DNA of 64,000 bases, from NCBI RefSeq assembly GCF_040712315.1, contig NC_134024.1:26837158-26901157 (forward strand), in the 5' to 3' direction. Below the pieces are notes generated by a model. The model made no database searches, was not told where the DNA came from, and saw only the letters and a program-made list of their open reading frames with translations. This document shows, piece after piece, positions 1 to 12,173 of this stretch; the first letter of the stretch is position 1; the number at the start of each line of letters is the position of its first letter. Source of the stretch: Castanea sativa (taxonomy: Eukaryota; Streptophyta; Magnoliopsida; Fagales; Fagaceae). A program made the position numbers and the translations under genes.

Positions 1-1140
1 TAATTGTTTTGATTTGATTTACTGTGACTTGTGGGGTCCATTTTTTGTTTCTACTATGAATGGTTGTAAGTTTTTCTTAACTATTGTGGATGATTGTTCA
101 AGGTGCACTTGGGTATACTTATTGCAACATAAGCCTCAAACTTAAGCCACCTTGGAGCATTTTTGTACAATGGTAGAAACTCAATTTTCAAGAAAAGTAA
201 AAACCATTAGAACTGATAATGGTACAAAATTCATAATGAAAGAACTTTTTGCCCAAAGAGGTATTTTTCATCAACTTAGTTGTGTTGAAACTCCTCAACA
301 AATGCTATTGTGAAAAGGAAGCATCAACACATCTTGAATGTAGCAAGAGCTCTTAAATTTCAATCAAATTTACCTATGCATCTTTGGGGTTATTGTATCC
401 TCACTAATGTGTACTTAATAAATAGAGTACCAACATCCATTTTATCTCACAAAACACCCTTTGAAGTACTTTTTGTCATGTTCCAACATATTTACATTTG
501 AAGACTTTTGGATGCTTGTGTTATGCTTCAACTTTCTCTCACAACAGGTCCAAGTTTGCACCAAGGGCAAGGAAATGTGTGTTTTTAGGTTATCATTATG
601 GAATTAAAGGCTATAAACTTCTTGATTTATCCACTAATACAGTCTTTGTTTCCAAGGATGTGGTTTTCCATGACCACATATTCCCTTTTGCATCTGATAA
701 ATGTGATTTTTCTAATCCTTTTACTATTATTTCTGAAGTTAAAGTTCATTCTTCTGGTAAAGATTGCACAAATAGCTTTGTTACTCCCATTGGTATTACA
801 GATGTTCCAACTCAATATTCTAGTACTTGGGATTCATATTTTCAAGTTCCAGATAATCCTGTTACAGCTCTTCCTACATCTCCTTCCTCAATTTCTGAAT
901 TTGCAAATCTTGATTCTTCCTGACCTGATTCAGCTTCTTTCATTGCTCCTAGTCCTACACCACCAATGGCAATTCCACCACCTATCAGAAAGTCTACCAG
1001 GGCTCACTAGACACCTGTTTTCTTGCAAGACTTTGCTTGCAACACAGCTGTTATTGCTCATCCTCCAAGTTTACCCTATGATATTGCAGATTCATTGACT
1101 TACTCACATTTGGATCCTTCATATATATTAGTCCTATCTT
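1..1140 (+). pseudogene. copia integrase domain, broken
   Basis: Integrase inserts retrotransposon cDNA into the host genome. An I-V-D-D-C-S-R segment (near 85-105) and R-T-D-N-G-T-K-F (near 210-230) represent the first two acidic residues of the D,D(35)E triad. The third region, normally N-G-x-V-E-R-K-H, reads A-I-V-K-R-K-H (near 301-320), so the catalytic Glu is replaced by Lys. A stop occurs near 142-144, frame changes occur near 300 and 498, and another stop lies at 921-923. The C-terminal part (498-923) keeps the C-V-F-L-G-Y and V-F-x-S-K-D-V-V-F-H segments typical of the copia integrase tail. Non-functional. Confidence 0.85.
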
Positions 1141-1149
1141 ATGACTATC

Positions 1150-2271
1150 AGTGCTTGTCATCAAGAGCCTGCTAGTTTTTCTCAAGCAGTTCAGGATCTA
1201 GCTTGGAGAGCAGCTATGGATAAGGAAATTGAGGCACTTGAGAAGACTCACACTTGAGTTCTTACCCCATTGCCACCTGGTAAAAGTCTCATTGGCTGTA
1301 AGTGGGTGTATAGGATCAAACTTAATCCTGATGGGATTGTGGAAAGGTACAAGGCACGTTTAGTGGCTAAAGGCTATACACAAAGGGAATGTCTTTATTT
1401 TTTGAAAACCTTTTCTCCTAAAGCAAAAACTATTTCAGTTAGAGTCTTGCTTGCTCTTGCCACTGCCAAGGGATAGCCTTTGCATCAATTAGACATTAAT
1501 AATGCCTTTCTTCATAGGGATCTTGAAGAAGAGTTATATATGAGCTTACCACTTGGTTATCATAGTAAAGGGGAGTCTTTATCTTCCAATCCATCCACTC
1601 CATTGGTTTGTAAGCTAGTCAAGTCCCTTTATGGCTTGAAGTAGGCTTCTAGCCAATGTAAAGCTAAACTTTCAGCCACCATTTTGCAGCTTAGTTTTCA
1701 CCAATCACAAGCTGATCACTCACTTTTTGTTCATACAGATGGTTCTTTGTTTACTGCCTTACTTGTCTATGTAGATGACATGATCATCACAGGCAATGAT
1801 CCAAGTTGTGTTGCAACCTTAAAATCCCTATTGGACAAGAAATTTGGGATAAAAGATCTTGGTTCACTTAAGTTTTTCTTAGGGTTGGAAATTGCAAGAA
1901 GTGAAAAGGGAATTAGTTTGAATCAAAGGAAGTATGCCCTTGAGATCCTTAAGGAGACAAGAATGATTGGATGCAAACCTGCAAAATCACCTATGGAACA
2001 GCAATTGAAGTTATCTAAAGATGATAAAGAATTGATTAAAGATGCTAAATGGTACAGGAGACTGATTGGGAAGCTGATGTACTTAACTCTGAGTAGGCCA
2101 AATATCACCTATGAAGTGCATAGGCTTAGCCAGTTTTTGTCTCAACCTAGGGTACCACATATGAGGGCAGCAACAAGGATTCTACAATATATTAAAGGCA
2201 CACCAGGGCAAGGTGTATTCTATCCTGCAAAGTTAGATTTACAACTTAAAGCCTATTGTGATGTAGATTAG
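1150..2271 (+). pseudogene. copia reverse transcriptase, broken
   Basis: The RT begins around a W-R-A-A-M-D-K-E-I-E-A-L segment (near 1205) and continues with G-C-K-W-V-Y-R-I-K and [11 protein letters not shown] (1290-1380). The catalytic Y-V-D-D-M box lies near 1769-1785, followed by L-K-F-F-L-G-L-E and the S-R-P-N-I-T-Y-E-V segment. In-frame stops occur near 1256, 1474, 1642 and 2269, so no full-length enzyme can be made. The longest open part is 1684-2271. The catalytic box itself is intact, so decay followed loss of selection on the element as a whole. Confidence 0.88.
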
Positions 2272-2785
2272 GCAGGGTGCCCTGATACTAGGAAGTCTCT
2301 TACTGGTTTTTGTGTGTTCTTAAGCAATGCCTTGGTGTCTTAGAGGTCCAAGAAGCAGCGTGTGGTGTCCAGATCATCTACAGAAGCTAAATACAGGTCC
2401 ATGGCCACTACTACTTGTGAACTAACTTGGATATTATACTTGTTGAGGGACTTGCACGTCACACATGACAAACCAGTATTGAGATGTACTATGACAACTA
2501 GGTAGCATTGCACAATTCTGCAAATCTTGTGTTTTATGAAAGGTCTAAACATATTGAGGCAAATTGCCATATAGTTAGAAATAAAATTCTAGATGAGACA
2601 ATTAAAACCTTTTATGTGTCATCTAAGAATCAACTAGCTGATATATTTACTAAGGCATTTGGGGTAGATAACTACTTAAGGTTGCTGAGAAGGTTAGGCT
2701 CAATCAATATCTTTGTTCATTGTATTCAGTATCCTGAACAAATAGTGGAGAATCAAGGTGCAAGAGCTTTGCTCTTGAGGGGGAG
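2272..2785 (+). pseudogene. copia RNase H domain and polypurine tract
   Basis: The RNase H portion contains R-S-S-T-E-A-K-Y-R (near 2370-2395) and, after a frameshift near 2505, H-I-E-A-N-C-H-I-V-R and Q-L-A-D-I-F-T-K-A-F (2508-2665), all standard copia RNase H motifs. Stops near 2269, 2341 and 2502 break it. The stretch TTGAGGGGGAG (2775-2785) directly before the LTR is the polypurine tract that primes plus-strand DNA synthesis. Confidence 0.82.
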
Positions 2786-3256
2786 TGTGAAAAATGAGAA
2801 GCAAAGAGTACAGTAATATGAGGTACAACAAGGTGTTGCAATTGGAATTGGAAGTAGTAATCAAGTGGCTAGCATAGCAGTTGAAACAAGGAAGTGTAGT
2901 GATCAAGTGGACACTGCAAAATCAGTCTTGGCAAGTGCAGAGCTATTAGAAACAATTGAGGTAGTGCCATTTCATGAAGATTTTATGCATTGACTTGGAG
3001 CAGTGTAGTCAGATTGTATGATAGCTGGAAATTAGTTATGATATAAGCACACGTGTAATATTAGGATAGGATTAGCTTCATAATAGTTTTTTTTTCCACC
3101 AAAATAGGGAGTTAGTTATACAGTTTTAGTTTGTTTACATCATGTATATATAGGAGTAGTGGTGATGTATAATTCATTGATTTTGTACTCTCTTTTCATT
3201 GTTTTTCAATAAGAATCACAGTTTTATTTAGAGAGAGGATCTTCTAGAATTTTACA
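2786..3256 (+). repeat. 3' LTR of the copia element
   Basis: It starts TGTGAAAAATG right after the polypurine tract and ends CTAGAATTTTACA, giving canonical TG...CA ends over 471 bp. A TATA-like TATATATAGG lies near 3145 and an AATAAG polyadenylation-like signal near 3208. After 3256 the sequence switches to array flank also present near 14890, which fixes the right boundary. The target duplication cannot be checked because the left end is outside the window. Confidence 0.8.
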
Positions 3257-4874
3257 ACGGCCATCCATTATAAGCTTATTTATCCGATCCTTTTTTTTTT
3301 TTTGCATATATTCCATTCTCATTCTCGACGCAATCGCTGATTTCAATCCCAAGAAAGAAGTATATGACATAATTATTTTGCTCAAAATTTTTCAAAGGGT
3401 ACTCTCCACTTTTTAGTGAAAGAAGGCAGAGTGCATACACGGAAGATTTCTTTTGGTATAAAATATTTTTTCTCAAAATATCAATTTTCCCAGAGCTTAG
3501 TGTTGTGAATTGCCGAGGTTGTATATTGCATTGACTTCGGTGTTTGTGTGTTGCTGAGTGTTGAAGCTGCTACGAGTTTGAGAAAATGTATTTGGGATTT
3601 GCGAATCTGCGGTTTATTGCTGTTAAGGTTTTTTATCTTCCCAATTTAATGATTTGGATTGCAATTTGTAGAGTCTAAATTTGCTGAATTATTTGATTGG
3701 TTGCAGTTAATGTCATCTGAGTTTGCCTTATACTTTGTAGGTTCGCTTTGGGTTTGCAAAGACCCTTTCTATTAATGTATTGTTTTTTGATGCAACAATT
3801 TATGGATTGTTGTTTATGGAACAATTATTGGTTTATATTTATTGTTCGCCTAAATTGCACATAATTGTAAGCATTTACATAAACCATATATAACATATTT
3901 GCATGAATATTATAAACTACTATATACATGTGTTTAGTTTACAATATAATCCTTATATAAATAGTGTAATGTAAACTAATAATTTTTGCATATGTTGGCT
4001 CCAAGAGCAATGCGGCACTGACAGGCTATTACTTCCAAAGAGAAGGGTCAAAACTCAAAACCTCGTTTGGTCTTATCCGGTCAGCTATTTTTTCCTTCTT
4101 TCTTTAAGTGTATTAATTAATGTTACATGTGGGCTGCTGCTAAGTATCTCCCTGTGCTTGCCATTTTATTCTACTATTTTTTGTTTTTGATTTACATTAT
4201 TCAACCTTAATCAAAAATTTTTGAGATTTTTTTGAAACATGCTGCTAATATGATTTCCAAATAAATAATTTAAAGAATACATAATTTTTCACAATTTTTT
4301 TAAAATAATTATTAGTTTATAATCTAATATGAGTATATAATAAATAATATATTAATGGTGAGTTCATATAAAAATAATGTTATTCCAATAACAACTATTT
4401 TTTTGGCTAAACCAATAACAATTTATAACTTCAACAATTTGTTTTAAAAAATTATAATAATTTGTGTCCTTAACATTACTCTTTCCAAATTATGCATTTA
4501 TTTGTTCTTGAATTTGTTGAATGCGCTTTTGATTCTGGCTCTTGTTACAAAGCTACAACTCATATAAGAATGAGGGCATATAACTTGTTATGAAAATTGA
4601 TGGATCCTCTCTATTTTAAATATTTTTCATATTGTATATTTCATTATTTAGATTTTGTTTAATAGATGTAATAATATGTAAACTAGTCTGTCATTTAAAA
4701 TTTGTAAAATAGAATTTTTTAGAAAATAAATTGTAAAATAGAATTAAAATCATGAAATAAATGAAATGGACCGAACCTGAAATGTGTCAACACCTTGTAG
4801 ACCACTAGTTTAAAAAAAAGGTTTTAATCCCTATATTGAGAAGAAACATCCAAAATAATAATAATAATAATAAT
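3257..4874. repeat. array flank, copy 1 (non-coding)
   Basis: Non-coding sequence closely paralogous to 14890-17790. It includes the recurring module around 3480-3790 (GCATTGACTT...GTGTTTGTG..., GAATTATTTGATTGG, GGTTTGCAAAG) that is also found near 15740, 27920, 29150, 46590, 47760 and 50590. In the other copies this module lies upstream of the minus-strand family genes; here the gene expected to the left is absent and copia sequence occupies its place. No ORF of note is present. Confidence 0.75.
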
Positions 4875-5511
4875 TGTGGGGACCCAAGGACTCAAAGACC
4901 CGAGGACCCGAAGACTTAAGATGAAGACCCAAAGACCAGAGGATCAACTGTGAAGCATAGAGAATAAAGGAGGATGAAAGTCAAGGGCCCGAGGATGAAG
5001 AGGAATGACCCGGAAAGGTACAAAAGGTAAATCCGTGAGGTATTGGAGAGATATTGAAAATATCTAGAGTGAGGACAAGTAACTGTGAACGCCGCATTGA
5101 ATACGGAGTACTAGCTTTATCTGTTGCATTAATGTGGAGGTGACCAAAACAGTACAAGTCATAGAACTAGAGCTTTTTTCCATTACCGATTACAAGTGAA
5201 TGGACAAGTGTCAGCAAATGAGGTTGATGAGGTGAGAGATGAAGGGTTGAGATAACAAGAGCAAAGAGTATAAATAAGAGAGGTAGAAGTAGAGAAGGAG
5301 GAGGCCACTGCGAGGGAGAAAACGTCTTAGGAAAAATAGTATAGAGCTTGGTGATTTGATCATTCAATCAGAACGCCATTAACTTTATTGTTTTGTTCCC
5401 TCTCTATAAATTCATTGTTTTGTTCCCTCTCTATAAATTCATTGTTTTGGGTCTTGAATTACTAGACTTCCTTTATGCTATTGGGCTAGTGCATGATTTT
5501 TGGTCTTTATA
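4875..5511 (+). mobile_element. solo LTR, family 1, inserted in an ATA microsatellite
   Basis: It starts TGTGGGGACCCAAGG and ends GGTCTTTATA (637 bp), flanked by ATAAT on both sides (4870-4874 and 5512-5516). A TATA-like TATAAATAAG lies near 5270 on the plus strand. The paralogous flank at 17788-17830 has the same microsatellite uninterrupted, so it is the empty site. It is related to the LTR at 62795-63469 along most of its length. The terminal CA has drifted to TA. Confidence 0.85.
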
Positions 5512-5995
5512 ATAATAATAATGATAATATGGCCACGTACTATCAAGTATCAACGCTCACCAAACCAACTAGTCAACTACCATTTCAAAAGATTGATTTC
5601 CACACGTCAATTTCCAAAATCCAAATTCTAGATTACAAATTATGACCTTTTTTTTTGTTTGTTGAGAAACGTCAATTTATGACTTACCTTGGAAAGTTTA
5701 ATTGATAGAAAATAAAATAATTACATTTTACTAAATTGGATTTGAGGGAAAAATTCATAAAAGGCAGTCAGAAAACAGAGAAGGGCAACAGAGAAAAATA
5801 TAAGACAAAGGAGAAAGCCACTACAGAAATAGAAAAAGGTCATAATTTGTGGGCTTTTGTATATATAGTACTATACTTATTTTAGATATTCAAGTTTAAA
5901 CAATTAATATACATTCCCGTAATTAGACTTAATCCAAATCTTTGTTCCTCAAAAAAAAAAAAAAAAGACTTAATCACATACAATTATGATTAACT
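5512..5995. repeat. continuation of array flank copy 1
   Basis: After the solo LTR, 5520-5865 matches 17820-18140 (the GGCCAC...CGTACTATCAA, CTAGTCAACTAC and GGAAAGTTTAATTGATAG segments), then diverges near 5865. The remainder is AT-rich with a poly(A) run at 5950-5966. No gene seen. Confidence 0.7.
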
Positions 5996-6009
5996 AAGCA
6001 TGACTGATT

Positions 6010-6122
6010 TTTTTTTTTTTATAGAGATAATTACAATATGTTGCTAATTCTGCAATTCGAACTCTAGACTCCCAAGCACTTTGTGCATGAACAAGTGTCA
6101 ATTCAGCTACAAGGCATTTGAC
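6010..6122 (-). mobile_element. tRNA-derived SINE, minus strand
   Basis: Flanked by a 14-bp target duplication AAGCATGACTGATT (5996-6009 and 6123-6136). Read on the minus strand it has an A-box-like TGTAGCTGAATTG, a B-box-like GAGTTCGAATTGC and a terminal poly(A), seen as poly(T) at 6008-6022. Short length, poly(A) and a long duplication fit LINE-dependent retroposition. Confidence 0.8.
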
Positions 6123-6136
6123 AAGCATGACTGATT

Positions 6137-6512
6137 CCTTTAAGAAGGGATCTTGATTAATTATGTGTCATGATTTGAATAAGATCATATTAAAATATTG
6201 GTGGAGATGCTTTTACTAGATTGATTTAAAGAAGTAAATTGTGTTAGGAAGTTTAGTGATTTTAAATAACTAGTCAAATTATCTTTAATTAAAGTTAACT
6301 AATTGGTATTTAAAGTTAGTAAATACTCCCCAACATATCCTAACTCTTAAAAAGCTAAATTTTAGGTCCAAATTCGGATGGTACTCAAAATTGATAAGAA
6401 ATGAGTTTAAAAGAGGGAACAACAAACTGTAGTTGAGAAACCAAATTTTTTGGCTTTGGCTCCACCAATGCAACCTCATTTTTAGCACCACCAATAATAA
6501 TGCTCTAAGAAT
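6137..6512. other. AT-rich intergenic stretch
   Basis: No coding signal or recognisable repeat seen. A 119-codon minus-strand open frame that runs into this stretch (6285-6644) crosses the hAT boundary at 6513, so it is not a gene. Confidence 0.5.
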
Positions 6513-7545
6513 TAGGGGTGTCAATGTTCGACCCAACCCGCGAACACGACACGAACCCGACACGAGTTTTTTCGGGTTAGGGTTGGACCTTAATGGGTTT
6601 GGGTCATAAACGGGTTGACCCAAAAGTAACACGATAAAAAACATGTCATAAGCGGGTCAACCCACCTAGCCCGCAATAGACACGTTTTACACGCCAATTT
6701 ATTTGTGTTAACCTGAAATGACCCACTAAAAACAACTCGTTTAACTCATATAACAAATAAATATTTATTTAATTTTAGATTTGTCAAATACCTTTTATAT
6801 CCAACATATATTTTAAATTTAAAAAGAAAAATGAGTAATTACAAAAATTTACAAGGATATAATTGGAAATTGAAACTTTCAACTCCTAGAACTACTAATA
6901 CTTTCTTCTTCTTTTTTGGCATAGAACTTACACAAATAAAATTGGATGAGCTTGTGGAAGATGTTATGAATTTGGACATCAAGAAAGAATCTATGGATGA
7001 TAATTGTAGTCATAGTCAGGATTAGTCTATTGTTTGCTTAAATTCTTTCAATATTGATACTTAGCATTTAGCGAGTTCCAAGAATATTATATTTTTGTTG
7101 AACTATGTTATTTTATTTTTGTTAAACTTTGTTATTTTGAATTTGGGTCGAAGTGTATACACTTATTTTGGAGTGTAAAGAACTTATTTCTAGATGAATG
7201 TTATATTTTTGTTGAACTATATTATTTTGAATGTAGGTTGAAAACTTGAAATGTATGCACCGCTTTTTGGGATGTAAAAAAAATTATTTCTAAATGGATG
7301 TTATATTTAATATTATATAGGTTAAAATGGGTTGTGTTACATTTATGTCAACTTAACACGACTCGTTTATTAAGCGTGTCAAATGGGTTGGGTAAGGTCA
7401 ACCCGTCTTATTAACAGGCCAGGTTAGGGTTGAAGGATCATGACACGATTATTAAATGGGTCGGGTTAGGGTTGAGTTATTTAGTCAAACACCCCTACCT
7501 CGACACGACACGAACCCGACATGCTAACCCGAGTTGACACCCTTA
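6513..7545. mobile_element. non-autonomous hAT element, 1.03 kb
   Basis: Terminal inverted repeats TAGGGGTGTCAA and TTGACACCCTTA are bounded by a perfect 8-bp target duplication CTAAGAAT (6505-6512 and 7546-7553), diagnostic of hAT. Both subterminal regions are crowded with CGACACGAACCCGACACG-like and GGGTTAGGGTT motifs, the kind of short repeats to which hAT transposases bind. A 64-codon ORF (6831-7025, plus) is the only internal open frame and cannot be assigned to a transposase. A relative with the same ends lies at 35132-35711. Confidence 0.9.
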
Positions 7546-8311
7546 CTAAGAATAACGTGAGCCGCAAGTGTTAATTTCTTAAGGGGAAAATATAGGCTGT
7601 AAGTGTAATCCATGGGGGTAGAAATAATGTGGAGAACCCAATTCTTGAAGTGATGAAATGGCATGGACCATGAGCCCAATACGAAGTATGAGGAAATTTT
7701 GGGCTGAAATCCCAACACATATGGATAGATGAAATGGGTCATTGGGGCGGACTGTTGGGCCAAAGGGAAAAACCTCAGCCCATGCCAATTAGCAGTTTGA
7801 TTATGTAAGCACGCAGTGTTAAGATTAGTAGGCTATGAGCCTCAACAGTACCAGGTTTGTCTTGGGCTTTTTCTGGACCGTTAGGGCTTCATAAAATTTG
7901 TTTGATATTGGCCTGATTTGTTTAGTAAAAGTGAGCTTGAGCATGCACCTAAAAGCATATACTAATCAAGTAAATAAAATGAAATTTAAAAGATCAATAG
8001 AAAAGATCAATAGAAGCAAGCAAAGGGACTGTGTGTAAATTATTTAACATCGTCTGCTTATCTTTGCTTGAATTGTGTCTTGGGCCCTTGGTTCCAACCA
8101 TGGCCGAGTCCAATCTTTTGTCATTGATTGAGTGGTTTTTTAAACATATATACGGCATAGATATGAAACATGAATGCAATTGAATGCATGTATTATATTT
8201 TAATTCAAATGACAATACAGGGACAAAAAGAAGAAGAACGTAAACTAGTATAGCAATAATGGAGAAGGGGAAAAAAAAAAAAAAAAACAGGCATATAAAT
8301 TTAAATTAAGA
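7546..8311. other. intergenic, no gene seen
   Basis: Moderately GC sequence at 7560-7880 followed by AT-rich DNA. It contains short GGGCC/GCCCA-rich pieces typical of decayed LTRs but no ends could be fixed. Poly(A) at 8271-8287. Confidence 0.4.
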
Positions 8312-8485
8312 AGTGTTACGTCCATAATATTTTTACAATATTTTCACAACAAATCCTATAAGTAAAGTTGTTATTGGTTTTAATTTGAATCTACCATTAA
8401 AATTTCCTTTTTACCCATCAATAAGAGCAAATAACAATCTGCCACTTCGAAATTGTTATAAAAATGTTGTAGAAATAACATTTCT
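8312..8485. mobile_element. MITE-like inverted repeat
   Basis: The left end AGTGTTACGTCCATAATATT and the inverse of the right end (AAATGTTATTTCTACAACAT) form imperfect terminal inverted repeats around about 110 bp of unique DNA. A related fragment with a TTGTTGTGAAAATCTTGTAGACATAGCA end lies at 23862-24010. Target duplication not resolved. Confidence 0.55.
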
Positions 8486-11400
8486 CATTTAGCCTATAAT
8501 TTTTTTTTTTTTTGGTTAATTAGCCTATAAGTAAATAATTTCATTTGGTCTTTTGAATATAAAATTAATAATGGGTTTAGATCCATTTGTTTTGGCCTAG
8601 TTATCAAAATTGAACCTAGCATTGAACTGTCAACGTGGTGGTTTGATGTTTCAGGGGTTCAACAATTGTGTCATTAATTCAACCATAATATTTATAATTT
8701 ATTATATATATATATATTAAAAATTACATTAAAAAAAAGCTATAAAATATGAGACAATATTAAATTTAAACATAAATATTCAAGCATACCAAAGATTGAA
8801 ATTATTAGAATATTATTGTGCTCTAAAATGTATTCAAATACATAATTTAATGTTTTTTTATATGTACAAAATGACTAAAAATAAGACACTTTAATTGATC
8901 TTTTGACAATTATTAAAATAAAAAATTTTGATTTTTTAGCTAATTACTTCAAGTAGAAAGCACACAACTTTAAAAGCCCATAAATAAAAGTGCAAAATTT
9001 AGGAAAAGTATGATTATTTGCTAAAAGTAACTTTAAATTGAAAAATCAAATAGTTCAAATTAAATCCCACGTGTTCGGTATTTTTTTTTTCTTTAATCTG
9101 ATATTTCTTTCATACTGAACCAAAATTTTGTCTAGTTTACTAATTTGACGGTTCAACAATCAATTTGATACAATCCTAATAACCATAAAATTTATATAAA
9201 TTTCCTAAGAAAACCGCGTTTATAACTTTCTTTTCTTATTTATTTTCTGTTTATTTTGACGGATTACATAAATATGTACATTTCTGAGGGGGTATTAATT
9301 AATTGCACATGAGTTTCTGGCTCCAATAATTACCTCACCATGGCTTCAATAATTTCTGGTGAGGTCTAATTGCAAATGAGTTTCTGGCTCATCTCTAGAG
9401 AAGCCTGGCACCAGAAACTCATTTGCACAAGTGACGTGCTACAGAATTTGATTCCCATATTGTAGATGCTTTCCTAGCTATCCTGTCCGTATGAAACATA
9501 TATCTTATTAGTAGATGCTTTTTGTGTGGGGCATGATGTGGTGGGCTTTCTTTAGTGCACTTGGAGCAGCTTTTTTCCTTGGCTAACTGCATGTAGTCAA
9601 GCCTGGGGTTTATACTTTTATTTGCTTTTCTTTTTTTGTATTCTTTTGTTTTCGTTTTTAATGAAAGTTTCTAATCAGTTCTCAAAAAAAATCGTGTTAT
9701 AAGTTATTCATTTCAGATACTGTACTTCAATCCACGTGAAATAACTGTGCTTCTGATGTAGTTTGAACTACAAGTTTTCACACACGCATTATTATTGAAT
9801 GTGGTTAACTTGAACTAAAACTAGTAAAGTTTGATAGAAACCTAATCATAACAATGTGTCAACATGCAATCATAGCTCAAATATGTTAGTGGTAACTGAT
9901 CAATAAAGTTGATTCCGAGTTCCGCCAATACCTTGTGAACATCAGCAATACTCTGTTCAGTAAATTTAAAGTTTTCACGCATGTTCTCATTGCAATTAAT
10001 AGATTGCACTAATGGAGAATATAATCTTCCAAAACGGAAATGCTGCTATTAGCCCCTTGTTTTGAGTTTGATGTACTTAGTCTTTTTAGTTCTTACTTGG
10101 TCAAAAGCCCTTTTTTATGAACTGGTCAAAAAATTTCTTGCACTCATCATAAGGGAATCTGGAAAAAGAGTGCTAAACTTCTAATATTACTTGCGTCTGA
10201 AGTACATAAAAGCATTCACATTGTTTGTCGAGAGAATTGTTTCTGCTTTCTTTTAGGAAAGGAATGGATTTCAAATCCATTTTGTATTCATTTTGTGCCG
10301 ACAAATGTAATGTAGAATTTAATAGCATATTGTTTACTTTGTGCAAAACAATGCTCATTGGGAGGACTGAAACTATTATTAGCCTATCATATATGTTCTA
10401 GATTATACTTAAACAAAATAAAATTAGAAAGAGCACAATGTTCTTAGATTGCATAATTGGAACGTGGAAGCTTTCATTGTCTCATTATGGACTAAATAAT
10501 GTGAGGCGGCTGCCAATGACTCTGGTCTTATATAAATGTTGACTAGAGACAGGATATATAACCCTCTACCTTTTGACTCAACTTAAGCAATCAGCAGCAA
10601 GTGACCATGTGACAATGTCTTCAAAAGATTAACTTTTCTTTTTTCAAAGGCTTCAATAACTACCTAAGATAATCCACTCTTTAAACCTAGACCCTTGTCC
10701 ACATTGCTGAATACAAAATTTTCTCTCTATTATGACATAGTAACCTAATTTTTGTATTTTAAATTTTTAACTGACCATTTCTAAAGATACACACGTTTGA
10801 TTATTTATAATATATTTAATTTTTATTAGAATGCTATTTCTTCATTCATTTTTTATTATGATAAGTATTGTAGCAAAATATTATTTTGGTTAATGGGATG
10901 CTAATTCAATGTGGGTATTTTTAGGGGTTCATTGGGCAAAGTTGGGCTAAAATGCTATTTTGCTTTAACTAATGTGAATGTTCTTAAGTGCTATAACCTT
11001 CTATTTTTTTTAAAGTGATATAGCCTACTATCTTTAATTAAAAGAATCAACACTTAAATTTCACTCATAATTTTTGCAATTATCGAATTATCTATAAAAC
11101 AAAATCCTTTATTGTAATTTCTTTTTGCTAAAGAGGGATTTATGGGGATTATCAAACTCAATACTCTAGGAGAGAAAAAACTCCATCTTTTATTAAAAAT
11201 TGTAAAATACTATTTTGGTCCTCAAATTTTATCAAAAATTTGTTTTTCATTCCTACACTTTAAGAAATTCATTTTTTATCCCAAAATTATTGAAAAGTTC
11301 ATTTTTCATCCTTAAGCTATTGAAAATATTTTATTTATGTTCTTAAACGTTACAAAAAATTTGTTTTTTATCCCTAAATTACTGAAAAAGTTCTTTCTTC

Positions 11401-12173
11401 TCCCTATTTATGTCTCTAAACTATTGAAAAATCTCTTTACAAAGTTTACGAATGAAAAAGTAATATTACATTAATCACAATAAATTATCTCAACAAATTA
11501 TAAAATTTGTTGTTTATATATAGCATTTTTAAACACTTAGAGGTGTTTAGTAGAGTAGTTTAAGATGTGATTTTTGTAGTTTGAAATAAGATTTTTGTAA
11601 ATTTTTAAAATATATATGGATGAAAAAATATATAAAAATATGTGTAAAAATGTGAGTTTGACTCTGGTACCAAACAGGCGCTTATTAATAATGAAATACT
11701 TGGAACAAAAAAATTTTGTGAGGTAAGCAATCAACATTAATTAATTCGTGATGCAAGCATCGGATCTGTAGCTGACTGATTGGTCTGGAGGGCCCTCTCT
11801 GATTTTTGATTATTATCTCTAATTCTCTATACAGTATACACTGTTTATTTCTTGGCAGTTTCCAATCCACAGCGGCGATCAAGCCTTCGCAATTTTTTGA
11901 ACTAATTAAATCCAGTAATAGGTTTCATCCTTATAATATTTTGCTAGTGAGAAGAAAAAGAATAATCGGATTTTGTTATTGAACTTTTTTTTTTTTTTTC
12001 ATTTGAGCTACGGATTTTGTTATTGAACTTAGTAATTCATAAAAATGTGCATCTGATCTAACTTCTACGCGCGCGCACAAAAAAAAAAAAAAAAAATTCC
12101 TTCCAAATTTACTAGGATTGTGGTATTAAATCATTAAATTGTAATATTGACAAAATGGAACTCTGTGTTATAG
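8486..12173. other. AT-rich intergenic block
   Basis: About 3.7 kb without a convincing gene. It contains poly(A/T) runs, a TA-rich stretch near 8703-8720, a series of imperfectly repeated lines about 60 bp long at 11215-11420 (TTTTTATCCCTAAA-like units with an ATTGAAAA core) and a short perfect hairpin at 9371-9427. None of the open frames here has recognisable domains. Confidence 0.45.
9371..9427. repeat. perfect 17-bp hairpin with a third related arm
   Basis: TGCAAATGAGTTTCTGG (9371-9387) is perfectly complementary to CCAGAAACTCATTTGCA (9411-9427) around a 23-base loop. A third near-copy in direct orientation (one mismatch) lies at 9304-9320. It may be the end of a small foldback element; no target duplication seen. 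Confidence 0.6.

Larger units (their letters stand above)
1..3256 (+). mobile_element. Ty1/copia retrotransposon, 3' portion, degenerate
   Basis: The window opens inside the integrase of a copia-type element and runs through reverse transcriptase and RNase H into a 3' LTR. Domain order (integrase before RT) places it in Ty1/copia. Multiple in-frame stops and frameshifts in every domain show that it is dead. The gag, protease and 5' LTR lie outside the window. It sits at the edge of the array flank that resumes at 3257; the paralogous flank near 14890 lacks it. Confidence 0.9.

Noticed and set aside
598..1098. 166-codon plus-strand ORF overlapping the copia integrase tail
   Set aside because: A Leu/Ile-rich out-of-frame reading of the copia sequence, with no conserved motif.
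6831..7025. 64-codon ORF inside the hAT element as a transposase remnant
   Set aside because: Too short and without the hAT dimerisation signature; left unassigned.
8100..8220. Possible RNA gene in the intergenic block
   Set aside because: No cloverleaf, box motifs or stable extended stem found by eye.
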